64,000 bases of DNA, from the NCBI GenBank assembly GCA_039602395.1, contig JBCNJP010000019.1, positions 7,580,997 through 7,644,996 on the forward strand. The letters are read 5' to 3'. A model generated the notes under the pieces. The model was given only the letters and a program-made list of their open reading frames with translations. It searched no databases and was not told where the DNA came from. Positions 12,501 to 24,913 of this stretch are shown piece by piece. Made by a program: the position numbers and the translations under genes. Numbering within the stretch: position 1 is the stretch's first letter; every line of letters begins with the position of its first letter. The DNA is from Deinandra increscens subsp. villosa. Its lineage: Eukaryota > Streptophyta > Magnoliopsida > Asterales > Asteraceae.

Positions 12501-15500
12501 AATTGAAGATAAAAGAAGTCCTTGAACCTAGCATTTTTATAAACACGGGTTGATATTGCCATCTCTAGTTTTAACAAATATGTTAAATACATGTTTTTCA
12601 ACAAGATCGCGACCTTACTTATTGCCTTAGTATGTAGATCCCATTTACCATGTTTTCCAATTGATTATCATTTAATCTACATACTACTAATTAATTTTTG
12701 CAGAACTGTATTGTCTCTTCCCCCAATAATTAATGGAGCACACTCAGCTATCTCTTTGAAGACCAAGAATGTGTTCATTGAATGCACAGCCACTGATTTG
12801 ACCAAGGCCAAGATTGTTTTGAACACAATGGTTAAGTGTAGAAAGAATTCTTTTGCATTTTTCTCAATAATCTTCCAAGGTATTTAAACTACAAGAAAAT
12901 TAAGATTATGCAACTTTTACTGCAGGTTACAATGTTCTCCGTGTACTGCGAACGGAAGTTTGAAGTTGAACCAGTTGAAGTAACATATCCTGATGGGAAA
13001 TCCTATATCTGCCCTGAATTATCACCATATGACATGAAGGTGTCTTTATCATATATAAATCGTATAGCTGGGGTTTCATTAGAGGCAAATAAGGTACAAA
13101 ACATGCTGAATATAACATGCCTAAACAGTTATATTTATTTTTATAGTCAGAGACATCACAAAAAGGAATGAAGAGTATGAAACTATGAATATGTTCTGAA
13201 TATGTCATAGCTCTTGTAAGCTGTTAGAAAGTGATTATTTGTATCTTCTTTCCAGGTTGCTGGGTTGCTGAACAAAATGCAGCTACATGTTGAACAGTCT
13301 GTTTTAGAAGATAACGAATGCACTTTTATTGTGTCTGTTCCCCCAACCAGAAGTGATGTTCTTCATGCATGTGATGTAGCAGAGGTATGGAATGGAAGTA
13401 TAATTATTATTATTGTTGGTTTTATTGTTTTTATCATATATATTTATTGAATCGTATCCATCCATTAATAACAATGCCTCGTTTCTTAGTATATCTGACA
13501 TGAGATCTCTGTTTTATTGTAACAAATTCTGAAGGACGTGGCAATTGCTTATGGTTTCAATAAAATTCCAAAGCAGATACCTGCATCTTTGAAGCCCTTT
13601 CCTCTGAATCAGTTCAGTGACCTTATTAGAACAGAGGTAAATATTTTGCATTAGCATGCGGAACTTCTTCTGTCATTCACTATAAGGATCAGTTCAGTTT
13701 CTTATTTTGATCCATTTACTTGTGAACGGATTATAGGTAACTCTAACTGGTCAGAAACTGTAAAAATGAAACATTAATTCGAAAAGAAAAGTGTGAATAT
13801 GATCAAGGGATGGGAAGTCTCACATAGTCTATTTTAACTTTTAAGTGCATAAAAGTTTATTGTTTTATTCAACAAATACTCAAATAGATTACCATTGAAA
13901 TATTATGTAATTATATTTGGCAGACTATTCACTTACAAATTAATTTAAATTTTTGGAAAAGAAGTTGTTTCAGTCAATTCAACCCCACCAAACGAAAACG
14001 TACCTTCATTTATGCCACCTCTATTTTTTTATTCAACTATCAAATCACTGTTCAGTGATAACCTGCTGTTCTTTTGTCTGTGTTGCGCAAAGTAAACCAC
14101 ATCACTGTTTTTTTTAACCTTTTAGGGTTAGAATGTCTTTCAATTATATGCACACATTTAATTGTAAAAATGTATATATGTGCACATCCATAAATCAAGT
14201 TATAGTTTTAATGATGAGTGAAGCAGGACCAAATAATTTCTTGCACTATATCTTGTTAGATCATTATTCATTATTGTTACATGCATCATTTCATGTGCAT
14301 TTTATGTTGCATGTGCTTGATATGTTTTTCTTTTTTTGGTTTCTTTTTCCATTTAGATCGCACTGTGTGGTTATACGGAAGTGTTAACGTGGATCTTATG
14401 CTCTTACAAAGAGAATTTCCCCATGCTGAACCGTAAAGATGACAAATCAACTGCAGTTATCATTGGAAATCCTCGCTCTGCGGATTTTGAGGTTTGCTTC
14501 TACTTCTACTCTTTATGTGTTCAGAAAAATTATATAATAAAAGTTAAACTATTTTTTGTGATTCGTCAGGAGTCGTGCATTTCTTGACCATACATTTTCT
14601 CACCCACACACACATTTTTGCATTTAACTTTTGAATCACATAGGTTGTAAGAAGCAGTCTCATGGCTGGGATACTGAAAACAGCCGCACACAATAAAGAT
14701 CATCCGAAACCTATCAAGGTAAATGGGCTTTATTATCTTAATAACATCAGGTTGTCTCCATGATCTTAAGTTGAAGGGAAACCTTCTCATTGAACTGCTC
14801 ATAAACTCCAAAATTTTATTTTACTTACTTCTCATTCGAGCTCTAGATATTTGAAGTTGGTGACGTAACTGTATTGGATGAGTTAAAAGATGTCGGGGCC
14901 ACAAATCATCGCCAACTGGCAGCTTTGTACTGTGGCGCTACTTCCGGCTTCGAGGTAAATCATGCTTTCACATATTTGTTTATGTTTCTACTTTGATATA
15001 TGATAAATACATATGTAAGATTCACTTGAACAGTTGAACAGAACTTGTTTTTGATCTATATATATTTTTCCTGTTCAAAGAACTTATATTTAGGCTATCT
15101 GTCTCACCTCATTCTCGAAACTTGAATCTAATTAATGAAAATCAACTACCCTTGTAGCTCATTATTATCAAAATAGCATTTTTTTAAAAACATTCTTATG
15201 ATTGGCTAAATTGTGGATAACATAACTTATATTTCATGTGTAGATGATCTTTCATTTCATACAGTTTTGTACTGTTTTGATCTTGTACTCTTTTTCTCTG
15301 CAGTTGATACATGGCCTGGTAGACAGAATCATGGAAGTAACAGGTACTCCTTTTGTATCGGCTGGGGACAATACTGGTTACTACATTGAGCGGTCAGATG
15401 TAAGTACTTTTTCTTATTGTGCAATCACTTGCAATCGTCAGCCTTATTTACTAATGTGACTATGTGTGGTTATGTTAATCTCAAACCGCTCATTTAAAAA

Positions 15501-16301
15501 AAAAGATACCTTAATAGGAAACGAGTTGGGTAATCTTGGGGCCCTTACTGTCAAACTGTCTTGTTTAGTTACAAATTTGTTATCCAATGTAGGAACCTGA
15601 GTTTCTTTCAGGAAGACAAGCTAACATCATCTACAAAGGGAAGCGGATAGGAGCTTTTGGCATTGTTCACCCACAGGTACTTGAATTCTACAGACCTTAA
15701 AGTTATGTTTATTATTTATCATAATTCAATTGTTGAGATCTTAATCTTGCTTCCTCGTATTTTTCGTATGGATACTATATGCTTTCTAGTCAAGTGCATT
15801 GATTACCTTATGATAATATTACTCTTCTAGAGAAGGGTAGTCACTGATTCTGCACCACTCTTAGACAGCTCATCTTTACTTGTCAATAAGCTCATATCTG
15901 ACTGAGATTCCAACATATTTCATGTTTTAGAGATGATGATAATTTCAACCCATTTATCTAGAAATGGATTGATTCAGCTTATTTTTTACTTCTAACTGGT
16001 CAAATACTTTACAAGCTTGGTTAAATTTGGAACGGGTGGAATGGGTCGAAACTGGCCCTCAGTTTATTTAAATTCTTACAGCGTCTTTAACTATGTGATT
16101 AAAAAATTTATCCTGGTGTGTTAATAATGTGGTTTTAGTCATTTTTAGTATGTTTTATATGTTCTAAAATTCAAAGTGGAAGGGACAAAATCCATATAAA
16201 TTTACTGTAATATTGTTTCATATAACTTTCAGGTGCTGGAAAACTTTGACATACCCGATCCATGCTCCTTCGTGGAGCTCAACATAGAGAGCCTGCTATA
16301 G
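9598..16301 (+). CDS. Phenylalanyl-tRNA synthetase beta chain, cytosolic
   Basis: The beta chain of the cytosolic alpha2-beta2 enzyme that charges tRNA-Phe. Nineteen coding exons: 9598-9655, 9744-9799, 9880-9983, 10736-10865, 10977-11092, 11217-11283, 11509-11550, 11763-11804, 11953-12029, 12704-12830, 12926-13093, 13256-13384, 13535-13636, 14357-14491, 14644-14718, 14847-14954, 15304-15399, 15593-15676, 16233-16301. The phases close and give 594 residues, the expected length for the eukaryotic beta chain. The start is MPTVSVGRDLLFQALGR. The B3/B4 editing-type region lies around 110-275 (PPIINGAHSAISLKTKN near its end). B5 is about 308-380 (YDMKVSLSYINRIAGV, then VPPTRSDVLHACDVAEDVAI). The synthetase-like core runs from about 400 to the end (GYTEVLTWILCSYKENF, NPRSADFEVVRSSLMAGIL). 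No break seen. Confidence 0.96.
10195..10555. repeat. Possible repeat with CCTAGG-type ends in PheRS intron 3
   Basis: The left end (TTTAAAAAAGCTTGCCTAGG) and right end (CGCCTTGGTGCGCTT followed by GCTTTTTAAA) look like weak inverted partners, and a GAGAGAGA run lies inside. It resembles a common plant nonautonomous repeat, but boundaries are not certain. Confidence 0.25.
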
Positions 16302-17445
16302 TGCTGATACCTCTTTCTATTATATATTTAAAAACATTAGTCTTTGTAAGCAAGGAAAATCTAATTTCCTTAACTGAAATAGTAGTTGGTTTTTTACTGT
16401 TGAAATCAATGACTACGAGGTTTAATTGTGCGTTGTGGCGGAATGAAATTCATGCTTACTTAGGTAGACCCGTTTGATTTTTGTTGGAAGTTTGATCTTA
16501 ATTTGTGTTCACATGTGAAACAGGTCATATGAGTTTTAGTATTTAAGTTTGCTTTGTTTTGATTTAGTATCCTAAGTTAGAAGATTAGAGTTTACTTATT
16601 TTTAATGTCATATTTTTGTTTAACTAGGGTCTACGTAGTTGAAGTAAATATGTGAGTTTTTGTTGACTAATACAAAGAGAAAGAGCCGTGGACTTCCTCA
16701 AAATTACCGAGCCTTGTTTCCTTTATCTTCCCAACTGGATGTCAACAAGTCCATCGTTGCCTGAAATCTTAATCTCTCATCCCTCTTATCAATTTCACCA
16801 ACGTGCAGTGAAACGGAAATCGTCAAATTAATCATATTTCATCCAGGATTTTTTATAAACGGGTAAAGCATCAAATTAATCATATTTCATCCAGGATTTT
16901 TTATAAACGGGTAAATCATCAAATTAATCATCTGATCTTTGACATATTTACGAAATCAATTTTCGACTATTATATACAAAAATATGCCTTTGACCCGTTT
17001 TTCTTGTGCTATTATTGTTTGTTAACCTAACGATAATGATGGGTCCAAGATTTTTTATCAGCGAGGACAAGTAAATAAATTTGTTAAATCGACTAAACCA
17101 AAACACTAAAAGCGGAATGTTTTTAGGTTGGCTAAAACATGTATCAAATTGAGTTCGGATGGCTTTTCCATTGGCTTACGTTCCAACATTTAGACGTGTA
17201 TGTATGTGTTTTACAATAAGTAAATAAATAAAATAAATATAAACCATAATCTACTTCATTGTTCATGTTGGGACTTGAACACTCAACCCCATAAAGAGGG
17301 ACATGTACCATGTTATCACCCACCTGGATATCATTGAGTTAGAAGTCATTTGACAAATTTTATCATGTATAAAGTTTAACTTCATGCCGATTTAATAAAT
17401 TAGAAGGAAAATATTAAGGTTAGATTTTAATGAGTTGTCACCCCT
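16302..17445. other. Gap between convergent genes, no gene seen
   Basis: This is the 3' flank of the phenylalanyl-tRNA synthetase gene followed by AT-rich sequence. The only structure seen is a 48-bp tandem repeat at 16821-16919. No open frame with recognisable content. Confidence 0.6.
16821..16919. repeat. 48-bp tandem duplication
   Basis: Two almost identical units containing CAAATTAATCATATTTCATC and GGATTTTTTATAAACGGGTAAA begin at 16824 and 16872. A third partial unit starts at about 16920 and soon diverges. Confidence 0.85.
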
Positions 17446-17757
17446 TAAGGCTATGTGTAGTGGTGTTGTGACATAATGATGAAAAGGTTGACATGAATGA
17501 TGTCATGCAAGATGTGGTGTGATGGTGAAAAATGTGTGTAATGGATGAGTGATTGTTTGAATTAGTTGTGTGAGTGGAAATGATGTGTAATTATTTAAGA
17601 GCTGGAGAAGAAAAGAAAAAAACAGAACAAAATCAAGTGTGCAGGGGCATTGCGATGATCATGAAGAAGGGGCGTTCTAAAGTCATCACGGAAGGAGTGG
17701 TGGTGTAGATGGGCGTTATGGGCAGATCACAAGTGCTTAACACTACGCATGGCCTAA
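17446..17757. mobile_element. PIF/Harbinger-type MITE with TAA target duplication
   Basis: The element is 17449-17754 (306 bp). Its ends are GGCTATGTGTAGTGG and, in inverse, CACTACGCATGGCC. It is flanked by TAA on both sides (17446-17448 and 17755-17757), the three-base target duplication typical of PIF/Harbinger. The interior has no coding capacity. Confidence 0.75.
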
Positions 17758-18464
17758 AAGTATTTATAAGATATTAATATATGTGTACATTTTAATGAAT
17801 TGTTGTATCGTAAATTGATTTTAATAATTTATTTTAGTTTAAGATCTAAGAACATTTAGGGGCTGTTTGTTTGGGTCTGGATCTGACCGATTCAGATAGA
17901 GGCCTGGTTCAGAGGTGTTTGTTTATGTCCTAAGATAAAAAAGTAAACTAAAAATACCGTTGGATTTAGAAACACATACCATAATACTAAACATGGACTA
18001 AAAAGTAAAAACAAAAATAAAACATGATTTTTTTTTTTACTCAGAGTCGTTTATAGAATGAGCTTCGATTTAGTTTCAAGCTCGGACTCGTTTAAATTCA
18101 ACTTGATTTGAGCTTTTAGCGAGCCAATCTTGAAAGTCACTTGGCTCTTTTTCAAATTTTGAAAGAAAGGAAACCCAATCTCATTTAGTATTCTTTTAGA
18201 TCGGTGAGATGCATAAAATTTGTAAAACAAAGGAAGCAACCCGATATGAACCATAAAAGGTAAGATTTTGCATTTAAGACAATAGACAAAGTACCATACA
18301 TGAAATAAAGCATGGTTCAACCAAACACAAAAATACCCAACAGTATGAAACCATCCAACATGCTAGCCAGTGATGCTCTTATTTTCCCAACTTGGTTAAG
18401 CCCACAAATTTAATTACAACTGGTTAGACGCACCATGGACTTCGCTGTTGCTGACTTCACATGA
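17758..18464. repeat. Intergenic stretch with two MITE-like fragments
   Basis: A fragment at about 17860-17950 opens with GGGGCTGTTTGTTTGGG, a typical hAT-MITE terminus, but no partner end was found. The stretch 18057-18145 resembles the CAAGCTCG repeat in TFIIE-beta intron 3. The 3' untranslated region of the carboxypeptidase also falls here. No gene is supported. Confidence 0.4.
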
Positions 18465-20885
18465 TTACATGGAAGAAACAACGGGTTCGGGCTCCGCTGC
18501 ACTTTCAGAAAGCGATCCCCTTGTCCACCTCTTCAACATGCTTAGAGCTGCCTTTGGTTGATCCATAGGAACCATATGCCCAGCATCATGAACCTGTTAA
18601 ATAAATTATGTCAACGTTGACTTTCTTAAGTCAAAAGCCAGTACTTCCATATCCATATTTCTCACAAACTACTTAGCAAATATCTCAGTGCTATTTAACA
18701 TTCTAGTGTAGATATCATAGTCTAACCAAATTCTTACCGACTTGGAAGTTGAAAATAGTATGTTTTGACTATGATATTTGAAAATTGGACTACCTTGAGA
18801 AAACTGAGTGGGCCATGGGTTTTGAGCAAGCCAGCTTCAGAACCATCAACTTCAAAAGCAACATCAGGAGATGCACCAAACTCTTTCTGACCACTCCATT
18901 CCATTGCATGAACCCATCTTGAATTACCTGAACTCATGAATTCACACAGTTAAATCAAAATTTCAATCATCTTTTTAACAACCCAAATGATTTCATCTCG
19001 GGCTAATGAACACTAACCGAGCCAGTTGCAGATAAGATCATATTCTCCAGCATAAACAAGCAACTTAATCCCATCCTCTAGTAAATGAGGAATACCAGCT
19101 TCAAGATTTCTCATCCAATCCATAATCATGGCCTGATATACAACAGGGCTACATGAAACAAAATCTATATCTCCAACTCCAAGAGCATCTTTAACAGATT
19201 TCTTGCTAAGGAGAGTCTCCATGTCTGAAAAGTCATAGCAAAGGCTGCCCTCACACTGCTTTCTAATGTCATAGTGCTGCAAGTATTACAAAGCTGATTA
19301 TCTTAAACAATGTTCATATACTGGTAACTAAATAGAATATGAAATCTGATCTCCTTACATTGATGTTGCCAGCAACAGATTTGATTGAGCTAAAAATGGT
19401 GTTGCAAGCCAAGTATGCAGCCATACAAGCTGTTGTCCCATCAGTACCTGAAAAAAGAACAGAAAATAATAGAATTAATCACACAAAGTTTATTAGAAAC
19501 AACAATATAAAACATGGTTCCTAAGATGTAGAAACAAAATAAAATTACCACAAAGTTTAATAGCCGTCTCACACACTGGAACTCTCTTGTTGATGTTTTT
19601 ATAATCAGAGTCCTTAATCAACCCCATATCAAGTGCATAATCCGTATACGCCTTGTATTGAACTAGTGGATCAGTGAGCCCATTTCCAATGGCAAATCCC
19701 TGTGTAACAATCTAACTCAAATAATTAAAGAAACATGTTTTAATGAAAAGATTAATAAAAAACAAAATCAACAAAACCTTGAGGTTTATGTGGATTCCTT
19801 CCTTGGCTTTGTTTCCTTCATGAACTCTAGCAGCAAAAGCAGGAATATAGTGACCAGCATATGATTCTCCGGTTATAAAGAAGTCATTTTTTGCAAATTC
19901 AGGATGCTCTTTGAAGAAGGCCTGAATCATAACATAACCACTATTATTGTATAACTACATGATTACATAGAATTGACAACAAGTCAAATAGCAAACCTGT
20001 AAGAAGTCATATAAGTCGTCACTAACACCCTGCTCATTGTGGCGAATGTCTCTTTTATCAGAGCTGTAACTGAAGCCAGTTCCGGTAGGTTGGTCAACAA
20101 ACAATAGGTTGGACGCCTAAATATCAACACACAGATAATGTTATATGCTTGTTTAATAATTTCATAAAAAACATACAGATTAAATATTGATCATCATCAA
20201 GCATCATGAGTTAAAAGGAACATTTCCAAAATCAACTGAATATTAATTTTGCAAGTATAATCAAAACCTAAAGTGTTACCTGGTCCCATCCATACTCATT
20301 CCAGACAAGAGAAGAGTCCTTTTGAATTTTAAAAGGACCATTTTCATAAAACAGAGCAAGCTCACTGCTGCATCCTGGTCCTCCGGTCAGCCAGATCACA
20401 ACAGGATCTGTGGTTTTGTGACCCCTCGATTCGAAGAAAAAGTAAAACATCCTACAAATCACAAATATGCATGCTTCTCAGATAATTCAAAGGTAATCTG
20501 ATTACAGTAACATAAACCAGAGAAATTCGAAAGCTAATTCAAGGTTAATTTCCAGATCATACCTAGCAGCATGAGAGTGTTCGATCTGATAATAACCAGC
20601 GTGATGACCTAAATCATCAACAGATGCTCCCTTCGGATCGACAAAATTGGGAAACTGAAAACGCTTTTCAACTAACTTCTTCTCTCCAACACTTGCAGAT
20701 CGGAAAACATCATCATGATCGTCCTCCACGATGTTGACCGATCGTTCCGGAAACAAATTGAAGTCTCTGATCATCTTCTTCGCTAGAGTTGATGGAAAAC
20801 TAGGGTTGTCCAAACTGAGAGTAGTTGTTGAAGCAATCGGCGCGAGGAGAAGGAGGAGAGGGAGAATCAACATCGAGTTCGCCAT
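18465..20885 (-). CDS. Serine carboxypeptidase-like protein, CPY type (SCPL47/48/49 group)
   Basis: A secreted or vacuolar alpha/beta-hydrolase of peptidase family S10 that removes C-terminal residues. Nine exons in transcript order: 20563-20885, 20280-20451, 19997-20116, 19778-19921, 19549-19699, 19359-19447, 19018-19276, 18794-18927, 18465-18593. The phases close and give 506 residues. The start MANSMLILPLLLLLAPIA is a signal peptide; the open frame continues upstream, but no Met there has a signal peptide. An RDFNLFP propeptide motif follows at about 39-45. The catalytic triad is complete: Ser225 in GESYAGH, Asp413 in AGEYD and His470 in HDAGHMVP. The oxyanion motif WLTGGPGCSSE is present. 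The propeptide and the ESRGHK stretch point to the CPY-like group rather than the acyltransferase group. Confidence 0.95.
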
Positions 20886-20946
20886 TGCTGAAACACAAAT
20901 CGAAGATTTGCAGAGAGATTTGAAGAATTTGAGAGGAGAAGGATGA

Positions 20947-20957
20947 TTATAAATAGA
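20947..20957 (-). promoter_or_regulatory. TATA-like box of the carboxypeptidase gene
   Basis: On the minus strand CTATTTATAAT lies about 65 bases upstream of the start codon at 20885. The position suits a core promoter with a short leader. This is position and composition only. Confidence 0.4.
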
Positions 20958-21129
20958 GTGATACAGGGGTGGATGATGGAAACGGACAGGAGTGAAGAAG
21001 AAGAGTTGTTGCTTGTGGGAATGAAACGGTGACGTTTGCTTTTCTTTGTGAGAAACCGCTTTTGCTTTACTAGGCGGGAACCTCATTGCTTCGAAGTTCC
21101 ACTCATTTCCAACAAACTTTTTCTTTTCT

Positions 21130-22376
21130 TTATGAATAGAGTTAATTGTCATTTTCATCCCTGGGGTTTCTAAGTTTTAGTCATTTTAGTATAAAAAAAG
21201 TTTTTTTCTCCTCAGCTTCCCTCACATTTGTAATTTCTGCCACTTTAGTCCATATCACTAACTGCTGTTAAAAACTAACTGAAAACTAAGGGTATTTTCG
21301 TAAAACCTAAGGGACAAAAATGACTAAATCCAACCTCACCTCACATTTATCTGAGTCCCAAAAACCGTAAACAAATCCTAATCCTCTCCGTCGGCGGTGG
21401 TCAGGCCGTCAAATTCATTGGATTGCGTGAAAGCAACAACGTCAAGCGTTGCTTCCGTCGCGGCGGTTACCGACACCGAAAGATTTATCTTTTTTCCTTT
21501 CTCATATCTCAACGCTCTCTCAACTATAGGAGGTGACCACACCACCGCCTGAACATCACACCAGCCATGGTTGTATGAGCATGTTAATGGCGAACGACAA
21601 TGAGCATGAGATTAAGGCTTCAGATGATGTAGTTTTGCTAACTAAAATTGATGATGACGATGAGATTATAAAAGGGGATCTCAAGATGATGAAGATGTTG
21701 TCTGAAAAGCGAAGATGGTTTGTCGGCCGGTTTTTTAAAGCTCCGTCATTAAAAAATACTATGTTTTAAATGTGAACTTCAAAATTTCATACGATATTTA
21801 TGAAAGAAATGTTTATCTCATCAAGAAAAAACAATATGGTAACTGGATTTTAGGATGGTTCCGATCTTCGGTATGCCAGCAGTTTTACAAGAAATTTCTT
21901 CGGTGGTGGTTCTTCGATTTTACAACCAATTTTTTCTGATTCGCAGGTGTTCGAATTTGAATAGACCTATCAGTTCGAGTTCACTGGTTAGGACTAGCGT
22001 TTCAACGTCGACGGCGATGTCGATGGCGGTGGTGACTGGTGTAGTGCGGCGGCGGTGGTGCTACGGTGGTGAGATTGGTTGATCGTGAGGAGACAAAAAT
22101 AATTTAGATCTGCTTAGTTCAACAAATTTACATAGAGTCTTTTGATTTTAAAATATGCTTTTTAGCTATTATTTAGTTGTACCTTAAAGACAAAAATACG
22201 TTTTACAAAAATACCTCTAGTTTCCAGTTAGTTTTTAACAGCAGTTAGTGATATGGACTAAAATGACAGAAATTACAAACGTGAGGGAAGCTTAGGAGAA
22301 AAAAACTTTTTTTGTACTAAAATGGCTAAAACTTAGAAACCCCAGGGATGAAAATGGCAATTAACTCTTATGAATA
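21130..22376. mobile_element. Nonautonomous Mutator-like element (MULE) with 9-bp target duplication
   Basis: The element is 21139-22367 (1,229 bp). The terminal inverted repeats are about 168 bp (21139-21306 and 22200-22367) and match at roughly 93% by eye, opening GAGTTAATTG and closing CAATTAACTC. The same nine bases, TTATGAATA, flank both sides (21130-21138 and 22368-22376): the Mutator signature. The interior (21307-22199) is GC-richer than the surroundings, with CGGCGG and GTCGGC words and an open frame of 78 codons at 21533-21769 (acidic, no recognised motif). It contains no transposase, so it depends on one elsewhere. The interior might be captured host sequence. The near end lies 254 bp from the start codon of the carboxypeptidase, inside its promoter region. 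Confidence 0.9.
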
Positions 22377-24913
22377 TAAAATAAAGTATTATAACGTCAT
22401 TTATAAAAATAGCATTAACTAAATAAATATAAGTTTAAAAATAACATGGTTAGTTTGAAAAATAGTATTAACCGGATTTCCTTGTAAGAGACCTTGAACC
22501 AAAAATAACAATCTGATATCTGGTTTTAAAAAATTATATATAAATTTAATAACCGAGCTAAATATAATGGTTTCTGATGGATTTGAACTAATCTATCATG
22601 ATCAAACAAATTGCTCATATGTCACATACTCACATGTTCGTTTCTCACACCACTTTTCATCTCATTTTTCAGATCTCTCTCCTATTAAATATCAACTTTC
22701 TCAACTGTTAAATACTAATATTTTTAAATAATTAAATCATGTAGTTAAATATCAAAATATAATATTCTTATTTTAATATATTTTTTATTTTTAATAAGAT
22801 TTTAATTATATGTTAACTTACAATGTAATTTTATAATTCCTAAATCTTCATTATTCGTTATAATTATAAATATGAAAATATTTGTTATTTCATGGGAGTA
22901 TTCTTTAAAAATCCATTATTTCTTATTCGTTTACGTTTAAACTTATACTTAAAAAATAAAATAATTATTATATAAGGAAGTTGTTAACTATATCATTTTT
23001 TTCAGATATATTATGTAATACACATATTGATATAAGTAGTATTAGCTATTTGGTCAATTTATCTAACATAAATTATTAACAAACAAATCATAATCATGGG
23101 TGCTATGGGTAAGTTACTAAACATTTTTACTTTATTTAGTAAAAAAGGAACTTTTGTGACAAATAACATTTTAATTGACGTGCAAGTTATTTACCATATC
23201 TCATATTGCATTCTAAACTTATGAACCCAATGTGTCATCTAAATATGTCATCGATTGTAGCAAAGTGACCATATAACTGTGTGAAAGTTATTTAAAAATG
23301 TTTTGTTTTATTTTTGTTTTTTTAACGATAATAGTTAACATTAAGAAAACCTAACAAGGCGCTAGGATACAATACACAAGGTTTAGAAAAGTAGCACTCA
23401 ATAAAAATGTTTTGTGATTACCTTTTTGATAACTCTCCTCTACTCTTTCTTTAATATTAACGTGTTTATTTTATTTTATTATTTGAGTTTCATATAATGA
23501 AATTATTTATTCAAGATGTATCAAGTGATTCATACTTTGTTGTTTTTTGCTATCTATTAAAGTACACGTGAAGAACCAAATTTTCCAAACCGTTACAAAA
23601 CTATTATAAGCTAAAACACGTAATTTGTAGAAACTAAAATTCATACCATATGTGTCATTTAGTCGTATAATATATATCACTCTAAAAAAGTATAATAAAA
23701 AATGGATAAGACAAAATTTTAAGATAAAAAAAATGTGATGGAACTATTCTATGAAGTCCTAAAAAGTAGACATTAGAACCAAATTTAGAATCTAATTTTT
23801 TAACGGTAACACTTATATTTTTTCTGGGATAAAATTCTTACAATATGAGTCCTATAAGTTTCAAACACACACTAGTTTGGTTGGAGAGTACACCATTTAC
23901 TATTATTAAGATGTACAATTTAGAATCTTTTTAATTTCTAAAACTTAAAACTTGCGACCTTTAAATCTTTAATCATAGGTTAAGAGCTTGTTTGGGATTG
24001 TTTATTTAAGGTAAAAAGCGATTTTGAAGAAAAGTGCTTATATGCGTATAACTTTTTGAGAATGAGTTTTTTTTAAATGTTTGGATTAGCTTTTATGGTG
24101 AGAAAAGTCAACAAGTCAATAAGTTATTTTTTAAAAAGTGTTTACCTTAGCTTTTATTTGTAAAATGACTAAAATAGGTTAAGTGGGTATAAAGTTAAGT
24201 AAGTATAGAGTTAAAATAAATGTATTATGGTAATTCACTATTTAAAAAGCTATAAACAGTTTTGAAAAGCCAGAAAATCTTGGCTTATTAAAAACTGACT
24301 TATTAGCTTTTTGAAAAGTTAAAATTAAAATTCTTATCAGTTTACCAAACATTCAAAAGTGCTTATTTGCTTTTCAAAAAAGTTAATAAGTCAATAAAGT
24401 TAAAATAAGGGTATTATGGTAATTCACAATTCTATGAACTTACTATGTTACTATTTGCTTTTAAAAAACTTCCAATAAATATTAAATCAAATTACAATAA
24501 AGTGACAGATGGTATATTTTAAAAAAAAACGTTGTTAACTAGTATATTTTGAAGAAACCGTTGTTAACCGTAGCCTTTGGTCGAGGTTAGCATTTTTTTT
24601 GTACCAGCCATCCAAATTCAAATTAGAGCACTAACTCAAAAAAATTGGCCCTTTGGCCCGAAAGTGCAATAATCTTTACGTACACCCCATTCCATTTCTA
24701 ACACCCATTCCACGCCCACAATCACGGGAAGAGTTCAAAACGGCATCCTTACAATTAAATTCCAAAAATACCCTTTTAACTGCTCCTAACCACTTTTCAT
24801 ATCAATAAGTTTACTATCAATGAATGGTTTCTTGCTAGTTGCTACACATCTCTATTTGATTTTAACATCAAGAAACACCTTAATCAACTAATGATGGATT
24901 AATAATTATTTAC
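22377..24913. other. AT-rich intergenic region, no gene; one MITE-like stretch
   Basis: No coding frame with content. At about 23990-24420 there is an imperfect inverted arrangement, with GTTTGGGATTGTTTA near the left, TTTACCAAACATTC near the right, and repeated AAAAGTGCTTAT words. This is the style of hAT MITEs. The 3' untranslated region of the Gag1-like clamp gene should occupy the last 100-200 bases. Confidence 0.4.

Noticed and set aside
20886..21158. Upstream extension of the carboxypeptidase frame by 91 codons
   Set aside because: The Met at 20885 starts a clear signal peptide. The extension contains leader- and promoter-like sequence and reaches into the MULE boundary region at 21139.
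24030..24420. AAAAGTGCTTAT repeats considered as a coding or regulatory array
   Set aside because: They fit a decayed hAT MITE better; no target duplication or frame found.
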